DNA of 46,621 bases from Roseateles sp. (GTDB lineage Bacteria; Pseudomonadota; Gammaproteobacteria; Burkholderiales; Burkholderiaceae_C). The stretch lies in the NCBI RefSeq assembly GCF_019237615.1, contig NZ_JAFAGT010000097.1, positions 1 to 46,621 on the forward strand, written 5' to 3'. Made by a program: the position numbers and the translations under genes. A model generated the notes under the pieces. The model saw nothing but the letters and a program-made list of their open reading frames with translations. It was not told the origin of the DNA and made no database searches. This document shows, piece by piece, positions 32,633 to 43,678 of the stretch (the first letter of the stretch is position 1; every line of letters begins with the position of its first letter).

Positions 32633-34002
32633 TCGCCGGCCTCGGCGCGGCCGAACTGCTGGCGGCCTACCGCAAGGGCACGCTGTCGCCCGTCGAGGTC
32701 ATGCAGGCGGTGCTGGCCCAGGCGCAGCGGCGCGAGGGCGAGTTGCATGCGCTGTGCGCCGTCGACGCCGATGGCGCGCTGGCCGCCGCCCGCGCCAGCG
32801 AGGCGCGCTGGCGTGCCGGTACCGCCGGGGCGCTGGACGGTGTGCCGGTCACGCTGAAGGAGAACATCGCCCAGCCCGGCGCGGCCTACCGCCTGGGCAC
32901 GGCGGCGACGGCCGACGCGGCGATCGCCGACTTCGAGGCCCCGCCCGCCGCGCGGCTGCGCGAGGCTGGCGCCATCGCCTGGGCGCGCACGACCATGCCC
33001 GACTACGGCATGCTGAGCTCGGGCCTGTCCAGCCTCTACGCCGAGCCGGCTCGCAACCCCTGGGATGCGCGCATGACGCCCGGCGGGTCGAGTGCCGGTG
33101 CAGCCGCGGCGGCGGCGGCTGGCTATGGCCCGCTGCACCTGGGCACTGACATCGGCGGCTCCATCCGCTTGCCGGCCGGCTGGTGCGGCTTGGTCGGGCT
33201 CAAGCCCAGCCATGGCCGCGTGCCCATCAAGCCCGGCTATGCCGGCCGCGTCGCCGGACCGTTGACGCGCACGGTGGCGGACGCCGCGCTGATGCTGGCC
33301 GTGCTCGCGCAGTCGGACGCGCGCGACCCCACGCAACTGCCGCCCGGCCCCTTCGCGTCTCGCCTCCTCGAGCTGCGCGGCCTGCGCCTGGGCTTGTTGC
33401 TGGATGCCGGTTGGGGCGAAGCGGTGCGGCCCGAGGTGGCGGCCGCGGTGGCCGCTGCGGCGCACGCCTTCGAGCGGGCCGGCGCCGTCGTCGAACTGCT
33501 GGGCGCCTTCACGACTCGCGAGATGGCCGACGGCATCGACCGCTTCTGGCGCATGCGCTCCTGGCTGGACATCGCAGCCCTGGCGCCGGAGCGCCGCGCC
33601 CGCGTGCTGCCCTACATCCTGGACTGGGTCGCGCCCGCGGCCGGGTATGACGGTGCGACGGTCTTTCGCGGCTACAGCCAGATGCAGGCCTTGCGCGAGG
33701 CCGCCCATGCGGCCTGCGAGCCCTTCGACTTCGTGCTGTCGCCGGTGGCGCCCATGCCGGCCTACCCGGCACATCTCGCCAGCCCTCTGCACGATCCGGC
33801 CAAGCCCTTCGAGCACATCGCCTTCACGCTGCCCAGCAACATGAGCGAGCAGCCGGCATTGGCCATCAACGCCGGCTACACGTCGGAGGGCTTGCCGATA
33901 GGCCTGCAGATCATCGGCCGCCGCTTCGACGATGCAGGCGTGCTGGCGCTGGCCGCGGCCTGGGAGCAGTTGCGCCCGGCCCAACGAGCCTGGCCCGCCT
34001 GA
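32629..34002 (+). CDS. Amidase-signature family hydrolase
   Basis: A 457-residue protein starting at GTG 32629 (GTGA overlap with the peroxiredoxin gene). The Ser-cisSer-Lys triad is visible as Lys77 (VTLKENI), the Ser pair 154-155 (PGGSSAGAA) and Ser178 in LGTDIGGSIR. No signal peptide is evident. The C-terminal GLPIGLQIIGRRFDD is typical of the family. It hydrolyses a C-N bond of an unknown amide. The closeness to a periplasmic peroxiredoxin does not reveal a shared pathway. Confidence 0.9.
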   Translation: MIAGLGAAELLAAYRKGTLSPVEVMQAVLAQAQRREGELHALCAVDADGALAAARASEARWRAGTAGALDGVPVTLKENIAQPGAAYRLGTAATADAAIADFEAPPAARLREAGAIAWARTTMPDYGMLSSGLSSLYAEPARNPWDARMTPGGSSAGAAAAAAAGYGPLHLGTDIGGSIRLPAGWCGLVGLKPSHGRVPIKPGYAGRVAGPLTRTVADAALMLAVLAQSDARDPTQLPPGPFASRLLELRGLRLGLLLDAGWGEAVRPEVAAAVAAAAHAFERAGAVVELLGAFTTREMADGIDRFWRMRSWLDIAALAPERRARVLPYILDWVAPAAGYDGATVFRGYSQMQALREAAHAACEPFDFVLSPVAPMPAYPAHLASPLHDPAKPFEHIAFTLPSNMSEQPALAINAGYTSEGLPIGLQIIGRRFDDAGVLALAAAWEQLRPAQRAWPA

Positions 34003-34004
34003 GT

Positions 34005-34484
34005 TCAGGGCCGCGACGGCGGCGGCTGCGTGGGCAGGCCGGCCGCTGCGAGGTCGGCGTTGACCAGTGCCCAGGCAGACTCGAAGTTGTCCGCGCGGCG
34101 CACCGGCCGGCTGGCGCGCCAGATGTCCATCAGCGCCGGCAGGCGCTCGATGCCGGGGATGCCGGGGCGCACCAGGAAGACGGTGGAGAGGGCGACGATG
34201 CCGCGCGCCGCGAAGCCATCGATGCTGGCGCGCAACTGGGTCAGCGCGTTGGCGTCAATCAGCAGGTTGCCGCGGATCTCCAGCAGGTCGGCGAAGCGGC
34301 GGTCCGTCGGCAGGCGCTTGCCGGCCAGCGTGATGGCACGCCGCGTGGCGGCCATCAGCTCGGCGTCGAAGGGGCCTTCGGCGATGGACATCATCACGCG
34401 GCCGTGCACGCCCACGCTGACCCGGCCGAAGCTGGGCCTGGGGCTGGCGCGGCGTGACGGGGGCAGAGCGGGGCGGGCGTTCAT
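34005..34484 (-). CDS. Uncharacterised protein, possibly STAS/SpoIIAA-like fold
   Basis: A 159-residue protein without signal or membrane segments. After a basic, Pro-rich N-terminus it alternates predicted strands and helices (RVSVGVHGRVMM, FADLLEIRGNLLIDANAL, FAARGIVALSTVFLV), which recalls STAS/SpoIIAA-type folds. I do not recognise a named family. It converges with the amidase gene (2-nt gap) and is divergent from the GST gene. The start could be internal, at the Met pair near residue 31. Confidence 0.5.
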   Translation of the reverse strand: MNARPALPPSRRASPRPSFGRVSVGVHGRVMMSIAEGPFDAELMAATRRAITLAGKRLPTDRRFADLLEIRGNLLIDANALTQLRASIDGFAARGIVALSTVFLVRPGIPGIERLPALMDIWRASRPVRRADNFESAWALVNADLAAAGLPTQPPPSRP

Positions 34485-34520
34485 GATGTGCGACGATTTT
34501 GCACGCTCAACGAAGGAGTC

Positions 34521-35147
34521 ATGGCGATGTTGACCCTATACGGCACCAAGGGTTCGGGTTCTGCGGCCATCGAGGCGGCGCTGGCGCGCGCGGGCCTGGC
34601 CTACACCGGTGTCGACGCAGCGTCGTGGAATCCCGGCCCGGGGCGGGACGAGCTGCTGCGCGTGAACCCGCTGGGCCAGATCCCGGCGCTGCTGCTGGCC
34701 GACGGCACGGTGCTGACGGAGAGCGCGGCTATCCTCATCCATCTCGGCCTGACGACACCACCGGGCCTGCTGCTGCCCAGCGATGCCGGCGCGCGGGCCC
34801 GGGTGCTGCGCGGCCTGGTCTACATCGCGGCTAACTGCTATTCGGCCATCGGCGTCATCGACTACCCGGAGCGCTGGTGCGAGCCCTGCGACGACGCGAC
34901 GAAGGCGCAGATCCGCGCCGGCACGCGGGCTCGGCTGCACGAGCATTGGCGGTGCTTCGCCGACCAGTTCGAGATCGGCTTCGACGCTGGCTCGCCCGGC
35001 GCGCTGGAACTGCTGGCGACGGTGGTGTCCAAGTGGTCGGGCGTGCGGGCGATGCTGCAGGCCGAGCGGCCGGGCTTCTTCGCGCAGCTGCTGCGCGTGG
35101 AGCAGCAGCCGGAAGTCGCCGCCGTCTTCCGGCGCCACTGGCCCTGA
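34521..35147 (+). CDS. Glutathione S-transferase family protein
   Basis: A 208-residue protein starting at ATG 34521, which follows GAAGGAG; a longer frame from 34488 lacks a ribosome site. The thioredoxin-like N-terminal domain has LTLYGTKGSGSAAIEAALARA, NPLGQIPALLL and the gamma-Glu-binding LTESAAILIHL; a helical C-terminal domain follows. It is followed 15 nt later by an NTF2-like gene, so the two may be co-transcribed. Confidence 0.85.
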   Translation: MAMLTLYGTKGSGSAAIEAALARAGLAYTGVDAASWNPGPGRDELLRVNPLGQIPALLLADGTVLTESAAILIHLGLTTPPGLLLPSDAGARARVLRGLVYIAANCYSAIGVIDYPERWCEPCDDATKAQIRAGTRARLHEHWRCFADQFEIGFDAGSPGALELLATVVSKWSGVRAMLQAERPGFFAQLLRVEQQPEVAAVFRRHWP

Positions 35148-35162
35148 ACCCGTGAGGACCCC

Positions 35163-35561
35163 ATGACCCATCCCATCGATACCTGGCACAAGCTGGTCCG
35201 CGCTCGCAGCGTCAGCGGGCTGGACGCGCTGCTGGCCGAAGACGCCGTGCTGCATTCGCCAGTCGTCCATACCCCGCAGAAGGGGCGCGCCATCGTCAGG
35301 CAATACCTCAGCGCCGCGCTGGCGGTGCTGGCCAACGACAGCTTCCGCTATGTGCGCGAGATCCGCGGCGAGCATGATGCCCTGCTTGAGTTCGAACTGG
35401 AGCTGGCGGGCGTGCAGGTCAACGGCGTGGACATCATCCGCTGGAACGACGCCGGGCAGATCGTCGATTTCAAGGTCATGGTCAGGCCGCTCAAGGGCAT
35501 GCAGGCCGTGCACCAGAAGATGGGCGAGTTGCTGGCGCAGATGCAAAAGCGGCCGCAATGA
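35163..35561 (+). CDS. NTF2-like (SnoaL-type) fold protein
   Basis: A 132-residue single-domain protein with the cone-shaped NTF2 fold pattern: an N-terminal helix, LDALLAEDAVLHSPV, the central AIVRQYLSAALAVL helix and paired strands ending in GQIVDFKVMVRPLKGM. Members bind or isomerise small hydrophobic molecules. The ligand here is unknown. Confidence 0.8.
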   Translation: MTHPIDTWHKLVRARSVSGLDALLAEDAVLHSPVVHTPQKGRAIVRQYLSAALAVLANDSFRYVREIRGEHDALLEFELELAGVQVNGVDIIRWNDAGQIVDFKVMVRPLKGMQAVHQKMGELLAQMQKRPQ

Positions 35562-35574
35562 ACGGTTGCGGGGC

Positions 35575-35605
35575 TTGCACCTGACGCGGCGTCAGGTTCC
35601 AGAGT
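35575..35605 (+). promoter_or_regulatory. MerR-type promoter with 19-bp spacer and palindromic operator
   Basis: ACCTGACG-CGG-CGTCAGGT (35579-35597) is a perfect 8-bp inverted repeat. TTGCAC (35575) and a weak -10 CAGAGT (35600) are 19 bp apart, the long spacing that MerR regulators correct by twisting the DNA. It lies 35 nt upstream of a MerR gene, so autoregulation is likely. Confidence 0.65.
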
Positions 35606-35632
35606 TGTGTTTGTGACTTCCGAGACCCCGCC

Positions 35633-36388
35633 ATGAGCCGCTTCCTCAGCCCTGCCGGCATCGCCCGCCGTGCCGGCGTGACGGTGCGCACGCTGCACCA
35701 TTACGAAAACCTGGGTTTGCTCGCCCCGCCGCGCAGCGAGGCAGGGCACCGCCGCTACCGCGAGAGCGACGTGGCCCAGCTGCTGCGCATCGTCTGGCTG
35801 CGCCGCCTGGGCTTTGCGCTGGAGCGCATCGGTGCCCTGCTCTGTGCGGACGCAGCCGGGCTGCAGGCGGCACTGCGCGAGCAGCGGGCGGTGCTGGAAG
35901 CCGAGCTGGCCGATGCGGCCTCACGGCTTCGGGGCCTGGACGTCGCCCTCCTCAACATTCTCGACTGGAGCCCCGCGATGCGACTGCAAGACCAGAACCT
36001 GCCTGAACCCGATCCCGAATCCGCCCCCTTCGCCGACGAAGCCGAACAGCGCTGGGGCGCCAGCCCGCAATGGCGCACATCCGAATCGCGGCGCAAGGCT
36101 CGCGGCCCGGCCGACGCGGCGGCGATGAAGGCCGAGGAGGCGGGCATCCTGGCCGACTGGGCGGTCGTCATGCGCCAGGGTGAAGCCGCCGACAGCGCCG
36201 CCGCCCGGTCGCACGCCGAGCGGCATCGCGAGCACATCCACCGCTGGCATTACCCCTGCTCGCGCGAGATGCATGCGCAGATGGCCCGGCTCTACGAAAC
36301 CGACGAGCGCTTCGCAGCGCATTTCGATGCCGTGGCACCCGGGCTCGCGGCCTATGTCGTGGCGGCGATCCGGGCCAACGATCAGTAG
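35633..36388 (+). CDS. MerR-family regulator with C-terminal TipAS domain
   Basis: A 251-residue regulator. The N-terminal winged HTH is textbook MerR (IARRAGVTVRTLHHYENLGL, HRRYRESDVAQLLRIVWLR), followed by a coiled linker (about 80-110). The C-terminal part, with AEEAGILADWAVVM, HIHRWHYPCS and MYETDERFAAHFD-like helices, is a TipAS ligand-binding domain, which senses drug-like or thiopeptide molecules. It is preceded by its probable operator. Targets beyond its own gene are not evident. Its 3' end overlaps the convergent GST gene by 7 nt. Confidence 0.88.
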   Translation: MSRFLSPAGIARRAGVTVRTLHHYENLGLLAPPRSEAGHRRYRESDVAQLLRIVWLRRLGFALERIGALLCADAAGLQAALREQRAVLEAELADAASRLRGLDVALLNILDWSPAMRLQDQNLPEPDPESAPFADEAEQRWGASPQWRTSESRRKARGPADAAAMKAEEAGILADWAVVMRQGEAADSAAARSHAERHREHIHRWHYPCSREMHAQMARLYETDERFAAHFDAVAPGLAAYVVAAIRANDQ

Positions 36389-37020
36389 ACCGGATCGGCC
36401 AGCTTTTCCCTGGCCACCACGCGTTGCGTGGCCGCGCGCTCGAGCACGCGCTGCAGATAGGCACCCAGCACCGGCCGCGCCCTGGCCGGGCGGGCCTGCA
36501 TCCGGGTCCAGCGGCACAGCATGAAGACCAGCGGGTCGACGGCCGTGTAGTGCTGGCCCATGAACCAGGGCCCGCCATGGCGGGCCAGCTCGGCGTCCAG
36601 CTGGTCCAGCATGGGCGCGATCTGGGCCTCGGCGCGGTCCTTCACCTCGGCCGCAGCGCTGGCCATGCGGTCCGGATAGAAGTAGTGGATCAGCATGGCC
36701 TGCAGCGTGTTGGTCAGCCACACCATCCACTTGTAGTACTGGGCCCTTTCGGCGGTGCCGGTTGCCGGCGCGAAGACATGGCCACCAGCAGGATGGCAGT
36801 CGGCCAGGTGCATCAGGATGGCGGCCGTCTCGTAGAGGACGATGTCGCCGTCGACGAGCACGGGGATCAGGCCATTGGGGTTGAGCTTGAGATAGGCCGC
36901 CGACTTGTGCTCGTCGTTGGCGCGGTCCACCTCGCGCAGCCTGTACGGAATGCCCATCTCCTCGAGCAGCAGATGGGGTGCGAAGCTGGCGTTGCTGGGG
37001 TAGTAGTGCAGTTCGATCAT
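36382..37020 (-). CDS. Glutathione S-transferase family protein
   Basis: A 212-residue GST. The N-terminal domain has IELHYYPSNASFAPHLLLEE with a possible catalytic Ser, LNPNGLIPVLVDGD and VLYETAAILMHLAD. The C-terminal helical domain contains the conserved TAVDPLVFMLCRW segment. It is unlike the GST at 34521 in sequence, so it is not a local duplicate. The substrate is unknown. Confidence 0.88.
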   Translation of the reverse strand: MIELHYYPSNASFAPHLLLEEMGIPYRLREVDRANDEHKSAAYLKLNPNGLIPVLVDGDIVLYETAAILMHLADCHPAGGHVFAPATGTAERAQYYKWMVWLTNTLQAMLIHYFYPDRMASAAAEVKDRAEAQIAPMLDQLDAELARHGGPWFMGQHYTAVDPLVFMLCRWTRMQARPARARPVLGAYLQRVLERAATQRVVAREKLADPVY

Positions 37021-37139
37021 GGCGGGATGGCGTGGCGACGGGTGAGTCGGCGAACTTTACGTTGCCGCAACGCCCCCGCAGTGCACCCGCGCGAGGCTGA
37101 ACGCGTTGGCAAACTCCCGCGGCTTCACGGCTGAAGATC

Positions 37140-37769
37140 ATGAAGACCTTGCTCCACTCCTGTGCAGCGGCCCTGCTCGTGCTGGGCACCTCGATGGGCG
37201 CGCCCGCCGCCCACGCCGACGCGCGTGCCCACGCCCGCATCGGCATGGTGTTCGATGGCCGCTATCACCACGACCACTACTACCCCGCGCCCGGTTATGT
37301 GGCGCCGCGCGTGCCCTACGGCGCCGTGGGCGTCGGCGTCGGGCCCGGCCGCTACTGGTTCCATGGTGGTGTCTGGTACCGGCCGTATGGCGCCGGCTTC
37401 CGCGTCGTGCTGCCGCCTTTCGGCCTCGTCATCCCGCTGTTGCCGGCGGCCTACGTGACGCTGACGCTGGGCGGCCTGCCCTACTACTACGCCAACGGCG
37501 TCTACTACCAGTCGGTGCCGGACGGCTATGTCGTCGTCGCACCGCCCCCCGGGGCCGACGCCGCGCAAGTCATGCCGCCGCCACCGCCCGCGTCCAGGGC
37601 CGATCCGGTCATCTACCCGCGCAACGGCCAGTCGCCCGAGCAGCAGGAGAGCGACCGCCGCGACTGCAACCGCTGGGCGACGACGCAGCCGAATGCGCAG
37701 GCGGACACCAGTGTGTTCAACCGCGCCGTCGAGGCCTGCATGGACGGGCGCGGCTACACGATGAAATGA
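37140..37769 (+). CDS. Secreted Tyr/Gly/Pro-rich protein (DUF6515-like)
   Basis: A 209-residue exported protein, signal peptide cut near AHA-DA (about 27). A His/Tyr-rich start (YHHDHYYPAPGY) leads to a hydrophobic central hairpin (RVVLPPFGLVIPLLPAAYVT), then LPYYYANGVYYQSVPDGYVVV, a proline stretch, and a C-terminal pair of Cys in a CNRWA...ACMDGRGY helix. Such proteins occur widely in Burkholderiales as small outer-envelope proteins of unknown function. Confidence 0.7.
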   Translation: MKTLLHSCAAALLVLGTSMGAPAAHADARAHARIGMVFDGRYHHDHYYPAPGYVAPRVPYGAVGVGVGPGRYWFHGGVWYRPYGAGFRVVLPPFGLVIPLLPAAYVTLTLGGLPYYYANGVYYQSVPDGYVVVAPPPGADAAQVMPPPPPASRADPVIYPRNGQSPEQQESDRRDCNRWATTQPNAQADTSVFNRAVEACMDGRGYTMK

Positions 37770-37868
37770 ACCCCTGTCCGATGAATACCTTGGCCTGTCC
37801 TGCAGGCCGCGCCGCGGCCCCTGGGCAGGCACATCGCGCCCACTGGGTGTAGTTTGTCCAGCCTCTGT

Positions 37869-37886
37869 CCCCGGGGCGGCCCGGGG
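37869..37886 (-). terminator. GC-rich hairpin behind the XdhC gene
   Basis: CCCCGGG and CCCGGGG pair perfectly around a 4-nt loop, 8 nt beyond the XdhC stop. There is no U-tract, so termination efficiency is uncertain. Confidence 0.4.
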
Positions 37887-37893
37887 CACGGGG

Positions 37894-38874
37894 CTAAACG
37901 ACGCAACCGGCCTCGGGCCGGGCGCCCGCCGCGCGATAGCGCACCGAGGTCATCTCGGCCAGGATGCTGAGCGCGATCTCCGGCGGCGTGCGTGCGCCGA
38001 TGTCCAGACCCACCGGGCCGTGCAGGCGGTCCAACTGGGCAGCGGTCAGCCCGAAATGCTCGGCCAGCCGCGCGCGCCGCTTGGCCTGGTTGACGCGCGA
38101 GCCGATGGCGCCGACGTAGAAGGCCGCGCCGCGGAGTGCCTCCATCAGCGCGAGGTCGTCCAGTTTGGGGTCGTGCGTCAGCGCGACGATGGCCGTCGCG
38201 CCGTCGGGCCGGAAGGCGGTGACGACGTCGTCCGGCATGTCTCGAGTCAGCGTCACGCCGGCCAGGTGGAAGCCGTCGGCGTACTCGGCGCGCGGGTCGC
38301 ACACCGTCACGCCATAGCCCAGCGCCAGGGCCATCTGCGCCAGGTAGTCGGTCATCTGGCCGGCGCCTATGACCAGCAGCCGCCATTGCGGTCCATGGTG
38401 GCTGACGAGCAGGGCGTCGGTCAGCGTCAGCCGGTCGGCGCCGGGCTCGGCCTCGGACAGCGTGACGGCGCCGGTCGCCAGGTCCAGCCTGCGCTGCACG
38501 CGCTCGCCGCGCTCAAGCCGCGCAAGCAGCGCGTCGATGGCCGATTGCGGCGACAGCGGCTCCAGCATCAGCTCCAGCGTGCCGCCGCAGGGCAGGCCGA
38601 AGCGCCGTGCCTCCTCGGCGCCGACGCCGTAGCGAAGCGGCGTGGGCTTCGTGATCGCCAGGCCGCCAGCGCGCAGCTGGGCGACGAGGTCGTCCTCGAT
38701 GCAGCCGCCGGACACCGAGCCGGCGATCCGCCCGTCATCCCGCAGGGCGACCAGCGAGCCCACCGGCCGCGGTGCCGAGCCCCAGGTGCGCGTGATCGTG
38801 CCCAGCACGACGCCGCGGCCCTCGGCCAGCCAGCCAGCGGCCAAGCGCAACACGCTCAGGTCGAGGTTGTCCAT
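37894..38874 (-). CDS. XdhC/CoxI-family molybdoenzyme maturation protein
   Basis: A 326-residue protein started at 38874, which aligns with the family N-terminus. The XdhC_CoxI domain has TWGSAPRPVGSLVAL, GSVSGGCIEDDLV and the LPCGGTLELMLEP cysteine region. The C-terminal Rossmann domain has WRLLVIGAGQMTDYLAQMA, ALTHDPKLDDLALMEAL and FYVGAIGSRVNQAKRRARL. XdhC proteins load the sulphurated molybdenum cofactor into xanthine-dehydrogenase-type enzymes. It is divergent from the Cox-like operon, whose large subunit is the likely client. Confidence 0.9.
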   Translation of the reverse strand: MDNLDLSVLRLAAGWLAEGRGVVLGTITRTWGSAPRPVGSLVALRDDGRIAGSVSGGCIEDDLVAQLRAGGLAITKPTPLRYGVGAEEARRFGLPCGGTLELMLEPLSPQSAIDALLARLERGERVQRRLDLATGAVTLSEAEPGADRLTLTDALLVSHHGPQWRLLVIGAGQMTDYLAQMALALGYGVTVCDPRAEYADGFHLAGVTLTRDMPDDVVTAFRPDGATAIVALTHDPKLDDLALMEALRGAAFYVGAIGSRVNQAKRRARLAEHFGLTAAQLDRLHGPVGLDIGARTPPEIALSILAEMTSVRYRAAGARPEAGCVV

Positions 38875-38981
38875 GGATTGCCATCTCCAGCTTCGAGGTC
38901 TTGAACAAGGCCTTAGGGTAATCGGCAATCACAAGCCCTTGAAGCGGGCCGAGCATCGGCCTCACAACCAGGAGACAAGCG

Positions 38982-39458
<477 letters not shown>

Positions 39459-39459
39459 C

Positions 39460-41817
<2,358 letters not shown>

Positions 41818-41830
41818 GGAGACCACTGCG

Positions 41831-42601
41831 ATGAACTACCAAGCCGCATCCTCCGTCGCCGCCGCCCGCCTGGGCGCGGACGACAAGTTCCTGGCCGGCG
41901 GCCAGTCACTGCTGGGCGCGATCAAGCTGGGTCTGGCCGCGCCCGCCGGCCTCGTCGACGTGCGCCGGCTGCCCGAGCTGCAAGGCATCGCCGTCGACGG
42001 CAAGACCCTGCGCATAGGCGCGGCGACGACGCATGCCGCGGTCGCCGCGTCGGCCGACGTGCAGCACGCCATTCCGGCGCTGGCCGACCTGGCCGGTCGC
42101 ATCGGCGACCGTCAGGTGCGCAATGCCGGCACGCTGGGCGGCAGCCTGGCCAACAACGACCCTGCCGCCTGCTACCCCGCGGCGGTGCTGGCGCTGGGCG
42201 CCACTGTCCACACCGGCAGCCGCCAGATCGCGGCCGACGACTTTTTCCAGGGCCTGTTCACGACGGCGTTGCAGGATGGCGAGCTGATCACCGCGGTCGG
42301 CTTTCCCATCCCGAAGGCGGCGGCCTGGCAGAAGTTCAAGCAGCCGGCATCGCGCTTCTCGCTGGTGGGCGTGTTCGTCGCGCGCTTCGACTCTGGCGTG
42401 CGCGTGGCCGTCACCGGCGCCGGGCCGGGCGTGTTTCGCTGCACGCCGCTGGAGCAGGCGCTGGGCCGCGACTGGAGCCCGGCCGCGGCGCGCGCCGTCA
42501 AGGTCGACGCCGCGGGCCTGAACAGCGACCTGCACGGCACGGCGGCCTACCGCGCCGCGTTGATCCCGGAGCTGGCCGCGCGCGCGGTGGCGGCGGCCTG
42601 A
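41831..42601 (+). CDS. Molybdenum hydroxylase medium subunit, FAD-binding (CoxM-like)
   Basis: A 256-residue FAD-binding subunit, slightly shorter than usual (about 270-290). Flavin motifs are [17 protein letters not shown] near the N-terminus and [20 protein letters not shown] (about 97-116). A C-terminal CO_deh_flav_C domain ends the protein. It completes the S-L-M operon and probably passes electrons on to a quinone or other acceptor. GAGGAGA lies just ahead of the start. Confidence 0.92.
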   Translation: MNYQAASSVAAARLGADDKFLAGGQSLLGAIKLGLAAPAGLVDVRRLPELQGIAVDGKTLRIGAATTHAAVAASADVQHAIPALADLAGRIGDRQVRNAGTLGGSLANNDPAACYPAAVLALGATVHTGSRQIAADDFFQGLFTTALQDGELITAVGFPIPKAAAWQKFKQPASRFSLVGVFVARFDSGVRVAVTGAGPGVFRCTPLEQALGRDWSPAAARAVKVDAAGLNSDLHGTAAYRAALIPELAARAVAAA

Positions 42602-42605
42602 GCGG

Positions 42606-43274
42606 TCAGCTGGCGGGACGCTCGCTGTCCTGGGCGGCGATTACCGCCTCGCGCCACAGCCGCGCGGGGATGAAGGTGCGCAGCTGCTCCATGGCCTTTT
42701 CGATCAGGGCCGGGTGCAGGCCATGGTCCAGATGGGGCAACAGGTCGGCCGTCACGTCGGCACCCAGGTCCACCAGCGACTGGGCCGCGTCGACGACCTG
42801 GCGGTAGGGGTAGCGCTGGTCGTCCAGCCCGTGCAGCAGGTGCACACAGACGTCCTGCGGCGCGTGCTCGGGCCGGGCCAGATAGCCGCCGGCAAAGGAC
42901 AGCACGCGCCCGACAAGGGCGGGTTCGGACTGCACGGCCTCCAGCGCCAGCAGCCCGCCGTCGCCCATGCCGGCCAGCGCCACGCGCTGCCAGGGCAGGT
43001 CCAGCTTGGCGGCCTCCATGCGCAGGCGGGCTATCAGGTGCGGCAGGGCAGCATCGACGCCTTCGGCGCTGGGCTGGGCGTCGGCCCACCAGCGGCAGCG
43101 GCCCTCGGCGTCGCGCAGCGGCGGGTGCACGGTCAGCGTCGCGGCCCGGGGGTACTGGGCCTGCAGGGCTGCCGCCAGCGGTGCGAGGGTGTCGGGGCCG
43201 TCGGGCGCGAGGCCGCTGTCCGGCAGCAGCACGAACAGCAGGTCGGGGACGGCGGCATCAGGCATGGAACTCAT
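42606..43274 (-). CDS. YpfH-like alpha/beta-hydrolase with Gly at the nucleophile position
   Basis: A 222-residue protein resembling the carboxylesterase/phospholipase family of YpfH. The oxyanion-side start LLFVLLPDSG, the acid Asp in LLHGLDDQRYPY (151-152) and the base His in HLDHGLHP (184) are all present. The nucleophile elbow reads AGMGDGG (101-107), where GFSQGG is expected, so residue 104 is Gly (GGC) instead of Ser. It is therefore probably inactive as an esterase, or uses other chemistry. It converges with the medium-subunit gene (4-nt gap). Confidence 0.78.
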   Translation of the reverse strand: MSSMPDAAVPDLLFVLLPDSGLAPDGPDTLAPLAAALQAQYPRAATLTVHPPLRDAEGRCRWWADAQPSAEGVDAALPHLIARLRMEAAKLDLPWQRVALAGMGDGGLLALEAVQSEPALVGRVLSFAGGYLARPEHAPQDVCVHLLHGLDDQRYPYRQVVDAAQSLVDLGADVTADLLPHLDHGLHPALIEKAMEQLRTFIPARLWREAVIAAQDSERPAS

Positions 43275-43678
43275 GGGCGTATTTTCGGCGCCGACAACTC
43301 CATCCCAATCATGTCGGGATATTTTTTCTTTCTAGTAAGAAAAATTACGCCGCGAGCATTTCTGGCCACGGCGGTGAAGGCCCTGATTTCTCCATCCGCA
43401 ATCCCCAGATCTGGAATCTGCGAACGTTAATTTTTACCTTGCCGAGTATGTCTGGCGTGTAGCGCTGGGGTGCCGGCCTGCGCGGGTCGATCGCCGGCCG
43501 CCGGCTCGCTTTGTTGGTTGCGTGCAACGGTTCGGCCGCCTGGACCGGCCTGAAGACTAAGAGAAGACCCTAGGTTGGGCTCGAAACTTCTGGGTAACGC
43601 CACCCCATCCCTAACATGAATGTTTGTTGACGAGATGAAGGCTGAAGCGCCTGACCGCTTGGCGGATTGCTCGTGAAC
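43275..43678. other. 404-bp intergenic stretch before the last TonB receptor gene
   Basis: No gene was recognised here. It is more AT-rich than the surroundings and includes the hairpin TTTTTCTT-TCTAGT-AAGAAAAA at 43323-43344. TTGACG at 43627 is a possible -35, but no good -10 follows at the right distance. The stretch probably holds the regulatory region of the receptor gene and perhaps a promoter for the divergent hydrolase gene. Confidence 0.5.
43323..43344. repeat. AT-rich perfect inverted repeat
   Basis: TTTTTCTT and AAGAAAAA are perfect 8-bp arms around TCTAGT, unusual in this GC-rich sequence. It could act as a bidirectional terminator-like hairpin or a binding site. Confidence 0.4.
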
